This document shows positions 1 to 5,010 of a stretch of 8,566 nucleotides of DNA, in pieces. The first letter of the stretch is position 1. Each line of letters opens with the position of its first letter. The stretch is from Anaerolineaceae bacterium (GTDB lineage: Bacteria; Chloroflexota; Anaerolineae; 4572-78), in assembly GCA_024762375.1 (NCBI GenBank), contig JANTHQ010000059.1:1-8566 (forward strand), written 5' to 3'. The position numbers and the translations under genes are program-made. The notes below the pieces were generated by a model that saw only the letters and a program-made list of their open reading frames with translations, was not told the origin of the DNA and ran no database searches.

Positions 1-694
1 CCGAGAGTGCCGCCTGTGCCAGCGCCCATTCATCCAATTGAACGAAAGCGACACCCGCCGTGCCCGCTACTGCATCAGACGGGACGCCATCCAGCGCCGC
101 CAGCAGATATTTTCGTCGCGGCGAATCGGGCAGCGCAGCCAGCCGCGCCAGTCCCGCCGCCGGGTCATCTGCCAGTGCCAGCCCGGCGAGATACCATGCC
201 GCCGTGGGGTCATTTTCGGCAGCCGAAAACGCCGTGCGGGCATCCGCGTAAAGTTGCGTTTGCAGAAAACCGCGCCCCAGCAGCACATTCGCCGCCGCCC
301 CGCCGCCGAACGCCAGTGCCGCGTGCGCGTCATTTCGGGCGGAAACGGGATTATTCAATTGCAGATAGGCTTCGGCGCGCCCCAGCAGCGCGGGTACGGA
401 TTGCGGTTCGGCAGCCAGCGCGGTGGAAAACGCGCGCGCGGCCTCGTCCCAGCGATGCTGGCGCAGGTAAATTTCGCCCATTTTCTGCGGGAAAATCGCC
501 GCATCGGGTTGCTGCGCCGATTGTTGCCGCAGAATTTCCAGCGCGGCGGAAAATTCGCGCCGGGCGATGTGCGATTCGACCGCCGCCAGCGGGTCGGGGG
601 TGGGGGTTGCAGGGGCAGCCGTCGCCGCGCAAGCGGTCAGCCAAATCGCCAGCAGCGCAATTGTCGCCCGGGATAGCCATCGGGTTGCATTCAT
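1..694 (-). CDS. TPR-repeat lipoprotein, N-terminal part (runs off the left edge)
   Basis: The minus strand is open from ATG 694-692 to the window edge, giving 230 complete codons with no stop. The N-terminus is a lipoprotein signal: a basic start (R5, R9), a hydrophobic core (residues 10-19) and the lipobox LTAC with Cys22 as the expected lipidation site, followed by an Ala/Pro/Thr linker to about residue 34. The rest is Ala-rich paired helices typical of tetratricopeptide repeats, clearest at about 65-97 (Y76, W82, A85, F89, P97), 99-130 and 133-162. TPR lipoproteins usually scaffold protein contacts on the outer face of the cell membrane; no enzymatic motif is visible. No Shine-Dalgarno sequence precedes the ATG, and a TATAAT box lies only 8 bases upstream, so translation is probably leaderless. 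The gene is divergent from the acyl-CoA dehydrogenase gene. The C-terminus and the specific role cannot be seen. The lipoprotein and TPR calls are firm as classes, not as a function. Confidence 0.8.
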   Translation of the reverse strand, partial: MNATRWLSRATIALLAIWLTACAATAAPATPTPDPLAAVESHIARREFSAALEILRQQSAQQPDAAIFPQKMGEIYLRQHRWDEAARAFSTALAAEPQSVPALLGRAEAYLQLNNPVSARNDAHAALAFGGGAAANVLLGRGFLQTQLYADARTAFSAAENDPTAAWYLAGLALADDPAAGLARLAALPDSPRRKYLLAALDGVPSDAVAGTAGVAFVQLDEWALAQAALS

Positions 695-701
695 GTTCGG
701 A

Positions 702-710
702 ATTATAGCA
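702..710 (-). promoter_or_regulatory. Extended -10 promoter of the lipoprotein gene
   Basis: On the minus strand the sequence reads TGCTATAAT, a perfect TATAAT with the TGn extension. No good -35 box is present at 16-18 bp, which extended -10 promoters tolerate. Transcription would be expected to start about 7 bases downstream, at or within a base or two of the ATG at 694, which predicts a leaderless mRNA. Confidence 0.6.
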
Positions 711-717
711 CAGGTTG

Positions 718-838
718 GTCATTTGTCATTTGTCATTCGTCATCTGCAAACCGCTCGTTTGTATTTTTTCCCGCCGGGGGATACTGGTATAATAGGGTAC
801 AATTGTCGGCAAATGACCAATGACCCGTGACAAAGGAC
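718..838. repeat. Inverted array of heptanucleotide repeats (4 + 4 units) around a promoter
   Basis: Four tandem 7-bp units close to GTCATTT fill 718-745. Four units close to its reverse complement, AAATGAC, fill 811-838. When folded as an inverted repeat the two 28-bp arms match at 22 of 28 positions, and similarity continues a few bases inwards (TGC after the left arm, GCA before the right arm). The 65 bp between them hold the promoter of the acyl-CoA dehydrogenase gene, and the last unit, AAAGGAC, doubles as that gene's ribosome binding site. Short tandem heptanucleotide repeats are known from cyanobacteria and appear in other environmental bacterial genomes. The function of this one, if any, is unknown. 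Confidence 0.8.
785..793 (+). promoter_or_regulatory. Extended -10 promoter of the acyl-CoA dehydrogenase gene
   Basis: TGGTATAAT is a perfect extended -10 element, with TATAAT at 788-793. The expected start is near 800, giving a leader of roughly 44 bases that consists largely of the right-hand heptad array. No clear -35 box is seen 17 bp upstream, where the sequence is a T-run. Confidence 0.6.
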
Positions 839-843
839 AATTT

Positions 844-2043
844 ATGGATTTTTCACTGACGGAAGAACACAAAATGCTGCAGAAGGCGGCGCGAGATTTT
901 GCCGCCGAGCGGGTGCGCCCACTGATTCGAGAATATGACCCGCTGCACAAATTTCCGCGCGAGTTGCTGCCGGAGATGGCGGAGATGGGCTTGCTGGGGG
1001 TGTGCATCCCGGTGAAATACGGCGGCGCGGGCTTCGATTATATTTCGCTGGGCATCGTTTCGGAGGCGATGGAATGGGCGGATGCATCGGTGCGAGAGAC
1101 GATTGCCGTGCACACCGCGCTCAATTCGCTGGGGATTTTCCAATGGGGAACGGAGGCGCAAAAGCAGAAGTATCTGGTTCCGCAGGCGAAAGGCGAGAAA
1201 ATTGCCTGTTTCGGGCTGACGGAACCGGGCGCGGGCTCGGATGTGGCGGCGCTCAGCACCCGCGCCAAAAAGGTGGGCGACACGTATCTGCTGACGGGCG
1301 AAAAAATGTGGATAACGCTGGCAGACATCGCCGACCATTTTTTGATTTTCGCCAAAACTGACCCCGAAAAACGGCATCGCGGCATTTCGGCATTCATTGT
1401 GGAGCGCGATTTTCCCGGCATTCAAACCGGCACCATCGAAGGGAAGATGGGCGTGTGGACGAGCAATACCGGCTGGGTGCGAATGGACAATTGCGAAGTG
1501 CCCGCCGAAAATATGCTGGGAGAAGAAGGCGAGGGGTTCAAAATTGCCATGTCGTGTCTGGATAATGCACGGTACACGGTAGCGGCGGGGGCGGTCGGCA
1601 TTATGCGGGCGTGTCTGGAAGCATCGGTAGCGTATGCCCACCAGCGCGAAACTTTCGGCAAGCCGATTGCCCAGCATCAATTGGTGCAGCAATTGATTGC
1701 CAATATTTCCCAGCGGCACGACATCGGCGAATTGCTGGTTCAAAAAGTGGGCTGGATGAAAAATATGGGCATCCGCAACACCCGCGAAACCTCGCTGGCG
1801 AAAGCATACTGCACCGAAGCGGCATTCGCCAGCGCCAGCGACGCGGTGCAGGTTCACGGCGCGTATGGCTATTCCAGCGAATATGATGTCGAGCGGCATC
1901 TGCGAAACAGCAAAGCCGCTGTCATTTACGAAGGCACAACCCAAATCCACCAACTGCTGCAGGCGCAATATGCCCTCGGTTTTAAAGTGGACAAACCCCT
2001 TCGCCGGGAATTGCCGCCGTATGATGCGGCGTTGTGGGGGTAG
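844..2043 (+). CDS. Acyl-CoA dehydrogenase (FAD-dependent)
   Basis: This 399-residue protein has the usual length and layout of the acyl-CoA dehydrogenase family: N-terminal helical domain (about 1-120), middle beta domain (about 121-230) and C-terminal helical domain (about 231-385). It forms the alpha,beta double bond in an acyl-CoA and passes electrons from FAD to electron-transfer flavoprotein. Visible motifs are the FAD/substrate signature LTEPGAGSD at 125-133, RETFGKP at 268-274 and IYEGTTQIH around E363, the expected catalytic base. The substrate is not certain. R84 in [12 protein letters not shown] lines up with the carboxylate-binding arginine of glutaryl-CoA dehydrogenase, and the NARY and SEYDVERH segments also resemble that enzyme, so a dicarboxylyl-CoA substrate is possible. 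An in-frame ATG at 820 would add eight residues encoded by the heptad repeat; ATG 844 is preferred because AAAGGAC at 832-838 lies 5 bases before it and family proteins begin at this MDFSLTEEH segment. etfB and etfA follow, consistent with a working unit. Confidence 0.95.
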   Translation: MDFSLTEEHKMLQKAARDFAAERVRPLIREYDPLHKFPRELLPEMAEMGLLGVCIPVKYGGAGFDYISLGIVSEAMEWADASVRETIAVHTALNSLGIFQWGTEAQKQKYLVPQAKGEKIACFGLTEPGAGSDVAALSTRAKKVGDTYLLTGEKMWITLADIADHFLIFAKTDPEKRHRGISAFIVERDFPGIQTGTIEGKMGVWTSNTGWVRMDNCEVPAENMLGEEGEGFKIAMSCLDNARYTVAAGAVGIMRACLEASVAYAHQRETFGKPIAQHQLVQQLIANISQRHDIGELLVQKVGWMKNMGIRNTRETSLAKAYCTEAAFASASDAVQVHGAYGYSSEYDVERHLRNSKAAVIYEGTTQIHQLLQAQYALGFKVDKPLRRELPPYDAALWG

Positions 2044-2046
2044 CCG

Positions 2047-2109
2047 GTTTCACGTTCAAAGTTTCAAGTTCAAAGTTCAGTCCCAAACCTTGAACCTTGA
2101 ACTTTGAAC
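2047..2109. repeat. Second heptanucleotide palindromic array, directly after the dehydrogenase stop
   Basis: Tandem 7-bp units close to GTTCAAA occupy 2054-2081, preceded by a looser unit at 2047-2053. They are followed without a gap by four units of the inverted form (close to TTTGAAC) at 2082-2109. The outermost pair, 2054-2060 with 2103-2109, is perfectly complementary, and about 21 of 28 positions match across the arms. The transcript could fold into a long imperfect hairpin just after the dehydrogenase stop codon at 2043. No T-run follows, so it is not a classical terminator, though it might stabilise the mRNA 3' end or attenuate read-through into etfB. The architecture matches the array at 718-838 but the unit sequence differs. 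Confidence 0.8.
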
Positions 2110-2121
2110 CCCGCCCCACTC

Positions 2122-2140
2122 TCGGAACAATATCGGAACA
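2122..2140 (+). repeat. Short direct repeat TCGGAACA x2 upstream of etfB
   Basis: TCGGAACA occurs at 2122-2129 and again at 2133-2140, an 11-bp period that places both copies on the same DNA face. It lies just upstream of a weak extended -10-like TGCTAAACT (2147-2155). It could be a regulator site for etfBA or chance; the sequence alone does not decide. Confidence 0.3.
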
Positions 2141-2198
2141 CCCCGGTGCTAAACTGGGTTCAATGTAAATGTGAAACCATAAACAATCAGGTGTATCG

Positions 2199-2205
2199 AA
2201 GGAGG
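2199..2205 (+). promoter_or_regulatory. Ribosome binding site fixing the TTG start of etfB
   Basis: AAGGAGG is a near-perfect Shine-Dalgarno sequence 5 bases before TTG 2211. It decides the start in favour of TTG rather than the in-frame ATG at 2229, which would remove the first beta strand found in all EtfB proteins. Confidence 0.8.
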
Positions 2206-2210
2206 ACATC

Positions 2211-3005
2211 TTGAAAGCAATTGTTTTGATGAAACAAACTCCCGACACCGCCCAACTTTCCGCCTCGATGGACGGTTTAAAATTGATGGCGGAGGGCGGT
2301 CCCCGCATCGTCAACCCATGGGATGAATATGCTATCGAAACCGGACTCACGCTGGCAGAAGACCACGGCGGCGAAGCCGTGCTGCTCACCATGGGCAAGC
2401 CGGAATCTACCGAAGCCATCAAAACCGGGCTGGCGATGGGCTGCAAAGGCGCAACCCTGCTCACCGATGACGCATTTGAAAACAGTGACAGTCTCGCCAC
2501 TGCGCGCATTTTGACCGCTGCCATCCAACAACAGGGCGATTACGACATCATTTTGGCGGGCAAATCTGCCATCGATGGCGACACGGCGCAAACGGCGGTG
2601 CAGGTTGCCGCGCTGCTCGGCATTCCGTATCTCGGATATGTCGCCAAAATCGAAGCCATAGATTTCGACGCGAAAACCATCACGGTGGTGCGCGCCATCG
2701 ACAGCGGGCGCGAAACCGTTACCAGCAGTTTACCTGCCGTGGTTTCCGTGCTGAAAGAAATCGGTGAACCGCGCTACCCCAGTTTTATGGGCATCCGCAA
2801 AGCCGCCAAAGCCAAAATTCCCGAAATGGGGCTGGCAGACCTCGGGCTTTCCGCCGATGAAGTCGGCGCGGCGGGTTCGAATGTGCAGTGGCCCGAAGTG
2901 ACCCTGCCACCCGCGCAAGAAACACAGTTGGAACTCATCGAGGGCGAACCGGAAGAAGCGGCAAAAGTGCTGGTTCAAAAATTGCTGGCGGAAAAGGTCA
3001 TATAG
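2211..3005 (+). CDS. etfB: Electron-transfer flavoprotein beta subunit
   Basis: This 264-residue protein is the small subunit of electron-transfer flavoprotein, a soluble cytoplasmic heterodimer that takes electrons from acyl-CoA dehydrogenases. The start KAIVLMKQTPDT matches the family's conserved N-terminus and is reached with a TTG codon. A nucleotide-binding segment AIDGDTAQT lies at 120-128. The ETF-beta signature region runs from D164 through SGRETVTSSLPAVVSV, and EPRYPSF is at 186-192. The DGDTAQ wording, rather than the DDxxQTGQ of mitochondrial and proteobacterial EtfB, is closer to the clostridial EtfB group that includes bifurcating ETFs, but the usual following VGP is replaced here by TAV. 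Length is normal. The stop codon at 3003-3005 touches the etfA ribosome binding site, so the two genes are almost certainly co-transcribed. Its own promoter is not clear, and read-through from the dehydrogenase gene across the heptad array is possible. Confidence 0.95.
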   Translation: MKAIVLMKQTPDTAQLSASMDGLKLMAEGGPRIVNPWDEYAIETGLTLAEDHGGEAVLLTMGKPESTEAIKTGLAMGCKGATLLTDDAFENSDSLATARILTAAIQQQGDYDIILAGKSAIDGDTAQTAVQVAALLGIPYLGYVAKIEAIDFDAKTITVVRAIDSGRETVTSSLPAVVSVLKEIGEPRYPSFMGIRKAAKAKIPEMGLADLGLSADEVGAAGSNVQWPEVTLPPAQETQLELIEGEPEEAAKVLVQKLLAEKVI

Positions 3006-3014
3006 GAGGGCATC

Positions 3015-3992
3015 ATGGCAAACATTTGGACACTTGTGGAACATCGAGACGGCGCGGTTGACAGCATTTCATGGGAAACGCTGGCGATGGCGCGGAAACT
3101 GGCGGATAAATCCGGCGGCAGTGTCACCGCAGTGGTGCTCGGCGACGGCGTGGGCGAACTGGCACAAACCGCCTTCCATTACGGCGCAGACAGCGCCCTG
3201 CTGGTGGATGACCCCGCCCTGAAAGATTATCGGTTGGAAACTTACGGCGCGGCGCTGGCAGAACTGGCAGCCGCCCGCACCCCCGACATCCTGCTGATGG
3301 GCGCCAGCGACAAAGGGCGCGAAATCTCGCCGTTCGTCGCGGCGAAACTCGGCGTCGGGCTTGCCAGCGATGCGCTCGACATGGACCTCGACGGCGACAG
3401 CCTGCTCGTCACCCGCCCGGTGCTGGTCGGCAACCTGATAGCCAAAATCACATTCAGCGATGCCAAACCGCAGATGGCATCCCTGCGACGGCGAGTTTTC
3501 CCCGCGCTGGAACCGGATACCGCTCGCAGTGGAAACGTCGAAACGGTCTCCGTCACCCTGCCCGAAACGAAAACCGCCGTTACCGGTTTTGAAGTCGCCG
3601 AAGGCGAAGTTTCACTCAACGACGCCTCCATCATCGTCTCCGGCGGGCGCGGCGTCGGCGGGCCCGAAGGCTTCCCCACCGTCAAAGCGCTGGCAGATGT
3701 GCTCGGCGGGGCACTCGGTGCGAGTCGTGCCGCCGTGGACGCGGGCTGGATTCCGTACAGCCATCAGGTTGGGCAAACGGGCAAAACCGTCCAACCCGAT
3801 TTGTATATCGCCTGTGGCATTTCGGGCGCAATTCAACATTTGGCGGGGATGAAAACCTCAAAAGTCATCGTCGCCATCAACAAAGACCCTGAAGCGCCGA
3901 TTTTCAAATATGCCAAATATGGCATCGTCGGCGATTTGTTCAAATATGTCCCCGCGTTAACAGAAGCATTCAAAAAAGAATTGGGAAAATAA
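3015..3992 (+). CDS. etfA: Electron-transfer flavoprotein alpha subunit
   Basis: This 325-residue protein is the large, FAD-binding subunit that pairs with the EtfB encoded 9 bases upstream. The N-terminal domain (about 1-180) has the alternating strand/helix pattern of the ETF fold and includes KPQMASLRRRVF. The C-terminal FAD domain begins with IIVSGGRGVG at 206-215, continues through WIPYSHQVGQTGKTV, and carries the ETF-alpha signature LYIACGISGAIQH at 263-275 followed by AIN and PIFKYAKYGIVGD. All expected motifs are intact and the length is normal. ATG 3015 is preceded by GGAGGG at 3005-3010, 4 bases before the start. The gene is followed within 20 bases by a strong terminator, so it ends the transcription unit. 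Electrons would normally pass on to ETF-quinone oxidoreductase or another acceptor; no such gene is in the window. Confidence 0.96.
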   Translation: MANIWTLVEHRDGAVDSISWETLAMARKLADKSGGSVTAVVLGDGVGELAQTAFHYGADSALLVDDPALKDYRLETYGAALAELAAARTPDILLMGASDKGREISPFVAAKLGVGLASDALDMDLDGDSLLVTRPVLVGNLIAKITFSDAKPQMASLRRRVFPALEPDTARSGNVETVSVTLPETKTAVTGFEVAEGEVSLNDASIIVSGGRGVGGPEGFPTVKALADVLGGALGASRAAVDAGWIPYSHQVGQTGKTVQPDLYIACGISGAIQHLAGMKTSKVIVAINKDPEAPIFKYAKYGIVGDLFKYVPALTEAFKKELGK

Positions 3993-4008
3993 CCCCGCTT
4001 TAAGCGGC

Positions 4009-4049
4009 AGAGGGGACGCGGTCATCTCGACTGCGTCCCCTCTTTTTTT
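4009..4049 (+). terminator. Intrinsic terminator of the etfBA unit
   Basis: An 11-bp perfect GC-rich stem, 4009-4019 with 4033-4043, extends inwards by four more pairs (one G-U) to a 5-base loop at 4024-4028. It runs straight into seven Ts at 4043-4049. A smaller hairpin, CCGCT with AGCGG, lies just before it at 3995-4007. No T-run is present on the opposite strand, so it probably acts on etfA transcripts only. Confidence 0.92.
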
Positions 4050-4068
4050 AGATATAGTTCAAATTCCA

Positions 4069-4413
4069 TCATGATTCAGTTTTTGGCGGAAAACGCCGTC
4101 GTCGTTTTGAAGTTAATTTGCTCATTGGTTTCCAACTGCCGCCCATACCACTCAGCGATGTCGGCGAATAATTCAAGTGTGATGTGGTGAGATTGGGCGG
4201 AATATTCAACTGCGATGTCGGCGGGGTTTCTTTTTCTTCCGGTTCCGGCTCCGGCACATCAACGCCGGACAAATCGCTCAACGACACATGCCGCACATTT
4301 CGCGAGGGCGGGGGAACCGGTTTCATCTTTTGCACAAAATAGAACACCAGCGCCACCAGCAGCAAAGCTCCAACCGCCATAAAGAGTATTGAAATGACTT
4401 GCAGCGCGACCAT
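4069..4413 (-). CDS. Small single-pass membrane protein with Pro/Ser-rich tail (hypothetical)
   Basis: I do not recognise a family for this 114-residue protein. Residues 4-27 form one strongly hydrophobic segment ending in FYFVQKMK. The positive charges right after it (K29, K31, R38) predict an outside N-terminus and a cytoplasmic tail. The tail has a PVPPPSR stretch (32-38), an acidic run DVPEPEPEEKE (52-62), a degenerate Thr/Ser/Asn repeat (66-88) and a basic end with four consecutive arginines (104-107). A 12-bp sequence recurs in the tail at a 57-bp interval (4155-4166 and 4212-4223), suggesting growth by small internal duplications. The start is well supported: AAAGGAGG on the minus strand (4428-4421) lies 7 bases before the ATG, and an extended -10 promoter is found upstream. 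It is convergent with etfA and divergent from the next small gene. Function unknown. Confidence 0.75.
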   Translation of the reverse strand: MVALQVISILFMAVGALLLVALVFYFVQKMKPVPPPSRNVRHVSLSDLSGVDVPEPEPEEKETPPTSQLNIPPNLTTSHLNYSPTSLSGMGGSWKPMSKLTSKRRRRFPPKTES

Positions 4414-4441
4414 GGTATAACCTCCTTTCTTTAAATTTACA

Positions 4442-4468
4442 ATCGCCGCTCCCGGGGAGAGCGGCGAT
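4442..4468 (-). promoter_or_regulatory. Hairpin in the 5' leader of the small membrane-protein gene
   Basis: A 10-bp perfect inverted repeat (4442-4451 with 4459-4468) encloses a 7-base loop in the roughly 85-base leader between the promoter at 4513-4505 and the ribosome binding site at 4428-4421. On the minus strand the stem is followed by TGTAAATTT, too poor in Ts for a convincing terminator. It may act in attenuation, as an operator or in mRNA stability; the sequence does not say which. Confidence 0.5.
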
Positions 4469-4504
4469 GAGACATATTGCCCGAAAACGTATCCTTCTGC
4501 CTAT

Positions 4505-4513
4505 ATTATACCA
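4505..4513 (-). promoter_or_regulatory. Extended -10 promoter of the small membrane-protein gene
   Basis: The minus strand reads TGGTATAAT, identical to the extended -10 box of the dehydrogenase promoter at 785-793. No recognisable -35 box at 17 bp. The expected start is near 4498, giving a leader of about 85 bases that contains a stable hairpin. Confidence 0.6.
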
Positions 4514-4626
4514 CATTCGGCACGCAAAATCTATAAAAATTTGGTAAATCCGAGTTACGATACGGTAAATTTTCAGGTTGGCATCATAGATCCTCCATCT
4601 TCCAAATCGATTTTGGACGATGATTT

Positions 4627-4656
4627 TTGACGAGTCGCAAATAACAGGCGTATAAT
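4627..4656 (+). promoter_or_regulatory. Sigma-70-type promoter of the 64-residue protein gene
   Basis: TTGACG at 4627-4632 (5 of 6 to the -35 consensus) and a perfect TATAAT at 4651-4656 are separated by 18 bp. The start would be near 4663, leaving a leader of about 18 bases with the ribosome binding site AAAGGGAG at 4667-4674. Confidence 0.75.
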
Positions 4657-4680
4657 AGAGCAAGACAAAGGGAGAAAGCA

Positions 4681-4875
4681 ATGATAATGAAAAACAATCA
4701 TCGGCAACGTGTTTTGCTGACCGAAACTGAATTTGAGTACCTCCAAAATATGCTCGATTTTGGCTCCACGATTGAGCAAGCCCTCCTTGAAATTCGCCCC
4801 GAATTGAACGACGAACCGTGGCATTTCGAAAATCTGGTCATCACCGTCCGTCGCACGCGCGACGTGGCAAATTAA
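4681..4875 (+). CDS. Small hypothetical protein, 64 residues
   Basis: I do not recognise this protein. It is short, charged and soluble, with no membrane segment or signal. Residues 13-40 look helical (LTETEFEYLQNMLDFGSTI), followed by a short beta-like segment around HFENLVITVRRT (48-59). No cysteine or histidine cluster or nucleotide-binding motif is visible. Support for a real gene comes from its surroundings: a good sigma-70 promoter, the ribosome binding site AAAGGGAG 6 bases before ATG 4681, and an intrinsic terminator 21 bases after the stop, making it a self-contained single-gene unit. A second in-frame ATG at 4687 is less well spaced from the ribosome binding site. The gene looks more AT-rich than its large neighbours. 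A minus-strand frame covering the same bases has no comparable signals and is taken as a shadow. Confidence 0.75.
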   Translation: MIMKNNHRQRVLLTETEFEYLQNMLDFGSTIEQALLEIRPELNDEPWHFENLVITVRRTRDVAN

Positions 4876-4896
4876 GTACCCCGGCACAATACCCCG

Positions 4897-4926
4897 GCGA
4901 TGGCGTTTGCCATCGCTTTTTTTTTT
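4897..4926 (+). terminator. Intrinsic terminator after the 64-residue protein gene
   Basis: GCGATGGC (4897-4904) pairs perfectly with GCCATCGC (4909-4916) around a 4-base loop, followed by ten Ts (4917-4926). It insulates the small gene from the large gene downstream. Confidence 0.95.
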
Positions 4927-4940
4927 CCGCGAAGCAAGAG

Positions 4941-4969
4941 TAGACATAAATAAACAATTGCGCTATAAT
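4941..4969 (+). promoter_or_regulatory. Sigma-70-type promoter of the large fusion gene
   Basis: TAGACA at 4941-4946 (5 of 6 to TTGACA) and a perfect TATAAT at 4964-4969 are spaced by the optimal 17 bp. The expected start is near 4976, so the leader is about 33 bases. The end of the -10 box overlaps the left arm of the inverted repeat at 4968-5010. Confidence 0.8.
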
Positions 4970-5010
4970 AGTTTCATATTATGTTAACATTCTGGTGGGA
5001 ATGAAACTAT
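4968..5010 (+). promoter_or_regulatory. Perfect 10-bp inverted repeat spanning -10 box, leader, RBS and start codon, with a central palindrome
   Basis: ATAGTTTCAT (4968-4977) and ATGAAACTAT (5001-5010) are exact reverse complements. The left arm begins inside the -10 box and the right arm ends inside the ATG at 5009. Between them lie a perfect 10-bp palindrome, ATGTTAACAT (4981-4990), and the likely ribosome binding site GGTGGGA (4994-5000). This nested symmetry fits an operator, or an mRNA hairpin that hides the start codon. Which of the two applies depends on the exact transcription start, which cannot be read from sequence. Confidence 0.6.

Noticed and set aside
7..708. Plus-strand open frames over the first 700 bases, rich in Pro and Arg
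   Set aside because: They overlap the lipoprotein gene in other frames and lack a ribosome binding site; the minus-strand frame has a lipobox and TPR helices.
718..838. Possible CRISPR array
   Set aside because: Units are only 7 bp, directly abutting and imperfect, with no unique spacers; this is a heptanucleotide repeat.
820..843. Upstream ATG at 820 as the dehydrogenase start
   Set aside because: It falls inside the heptad array, has no ribosome binding site, and would add residues absent from family members; ATG 844 is well spaced from AAAGGAC.
853..1968. Long minus-strand open frame (371 codons) opposite the acyl-CoA dehydrogenase gene
   Set aside because: It mirrors a certain gene, has no ribosome binding site, and its product shows no family motifs; codon bias of the real gene suppresses stops on the other strand.
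2047..2109. Intrinsic terminator after the acyl-CoA dehydrogenase gene
   Set aside because: The stem is imperfect and AT-rich and no T-run follows, so it is recorded as a repeat with possible hairpin rather than as a terminator.
4573..4947. Minus-strand frame of 124 codons covering the 64-residue protein gene
   Set aside because: It runs through the terminator and the promoter of the plus-strand gene and has no start signals of its own.
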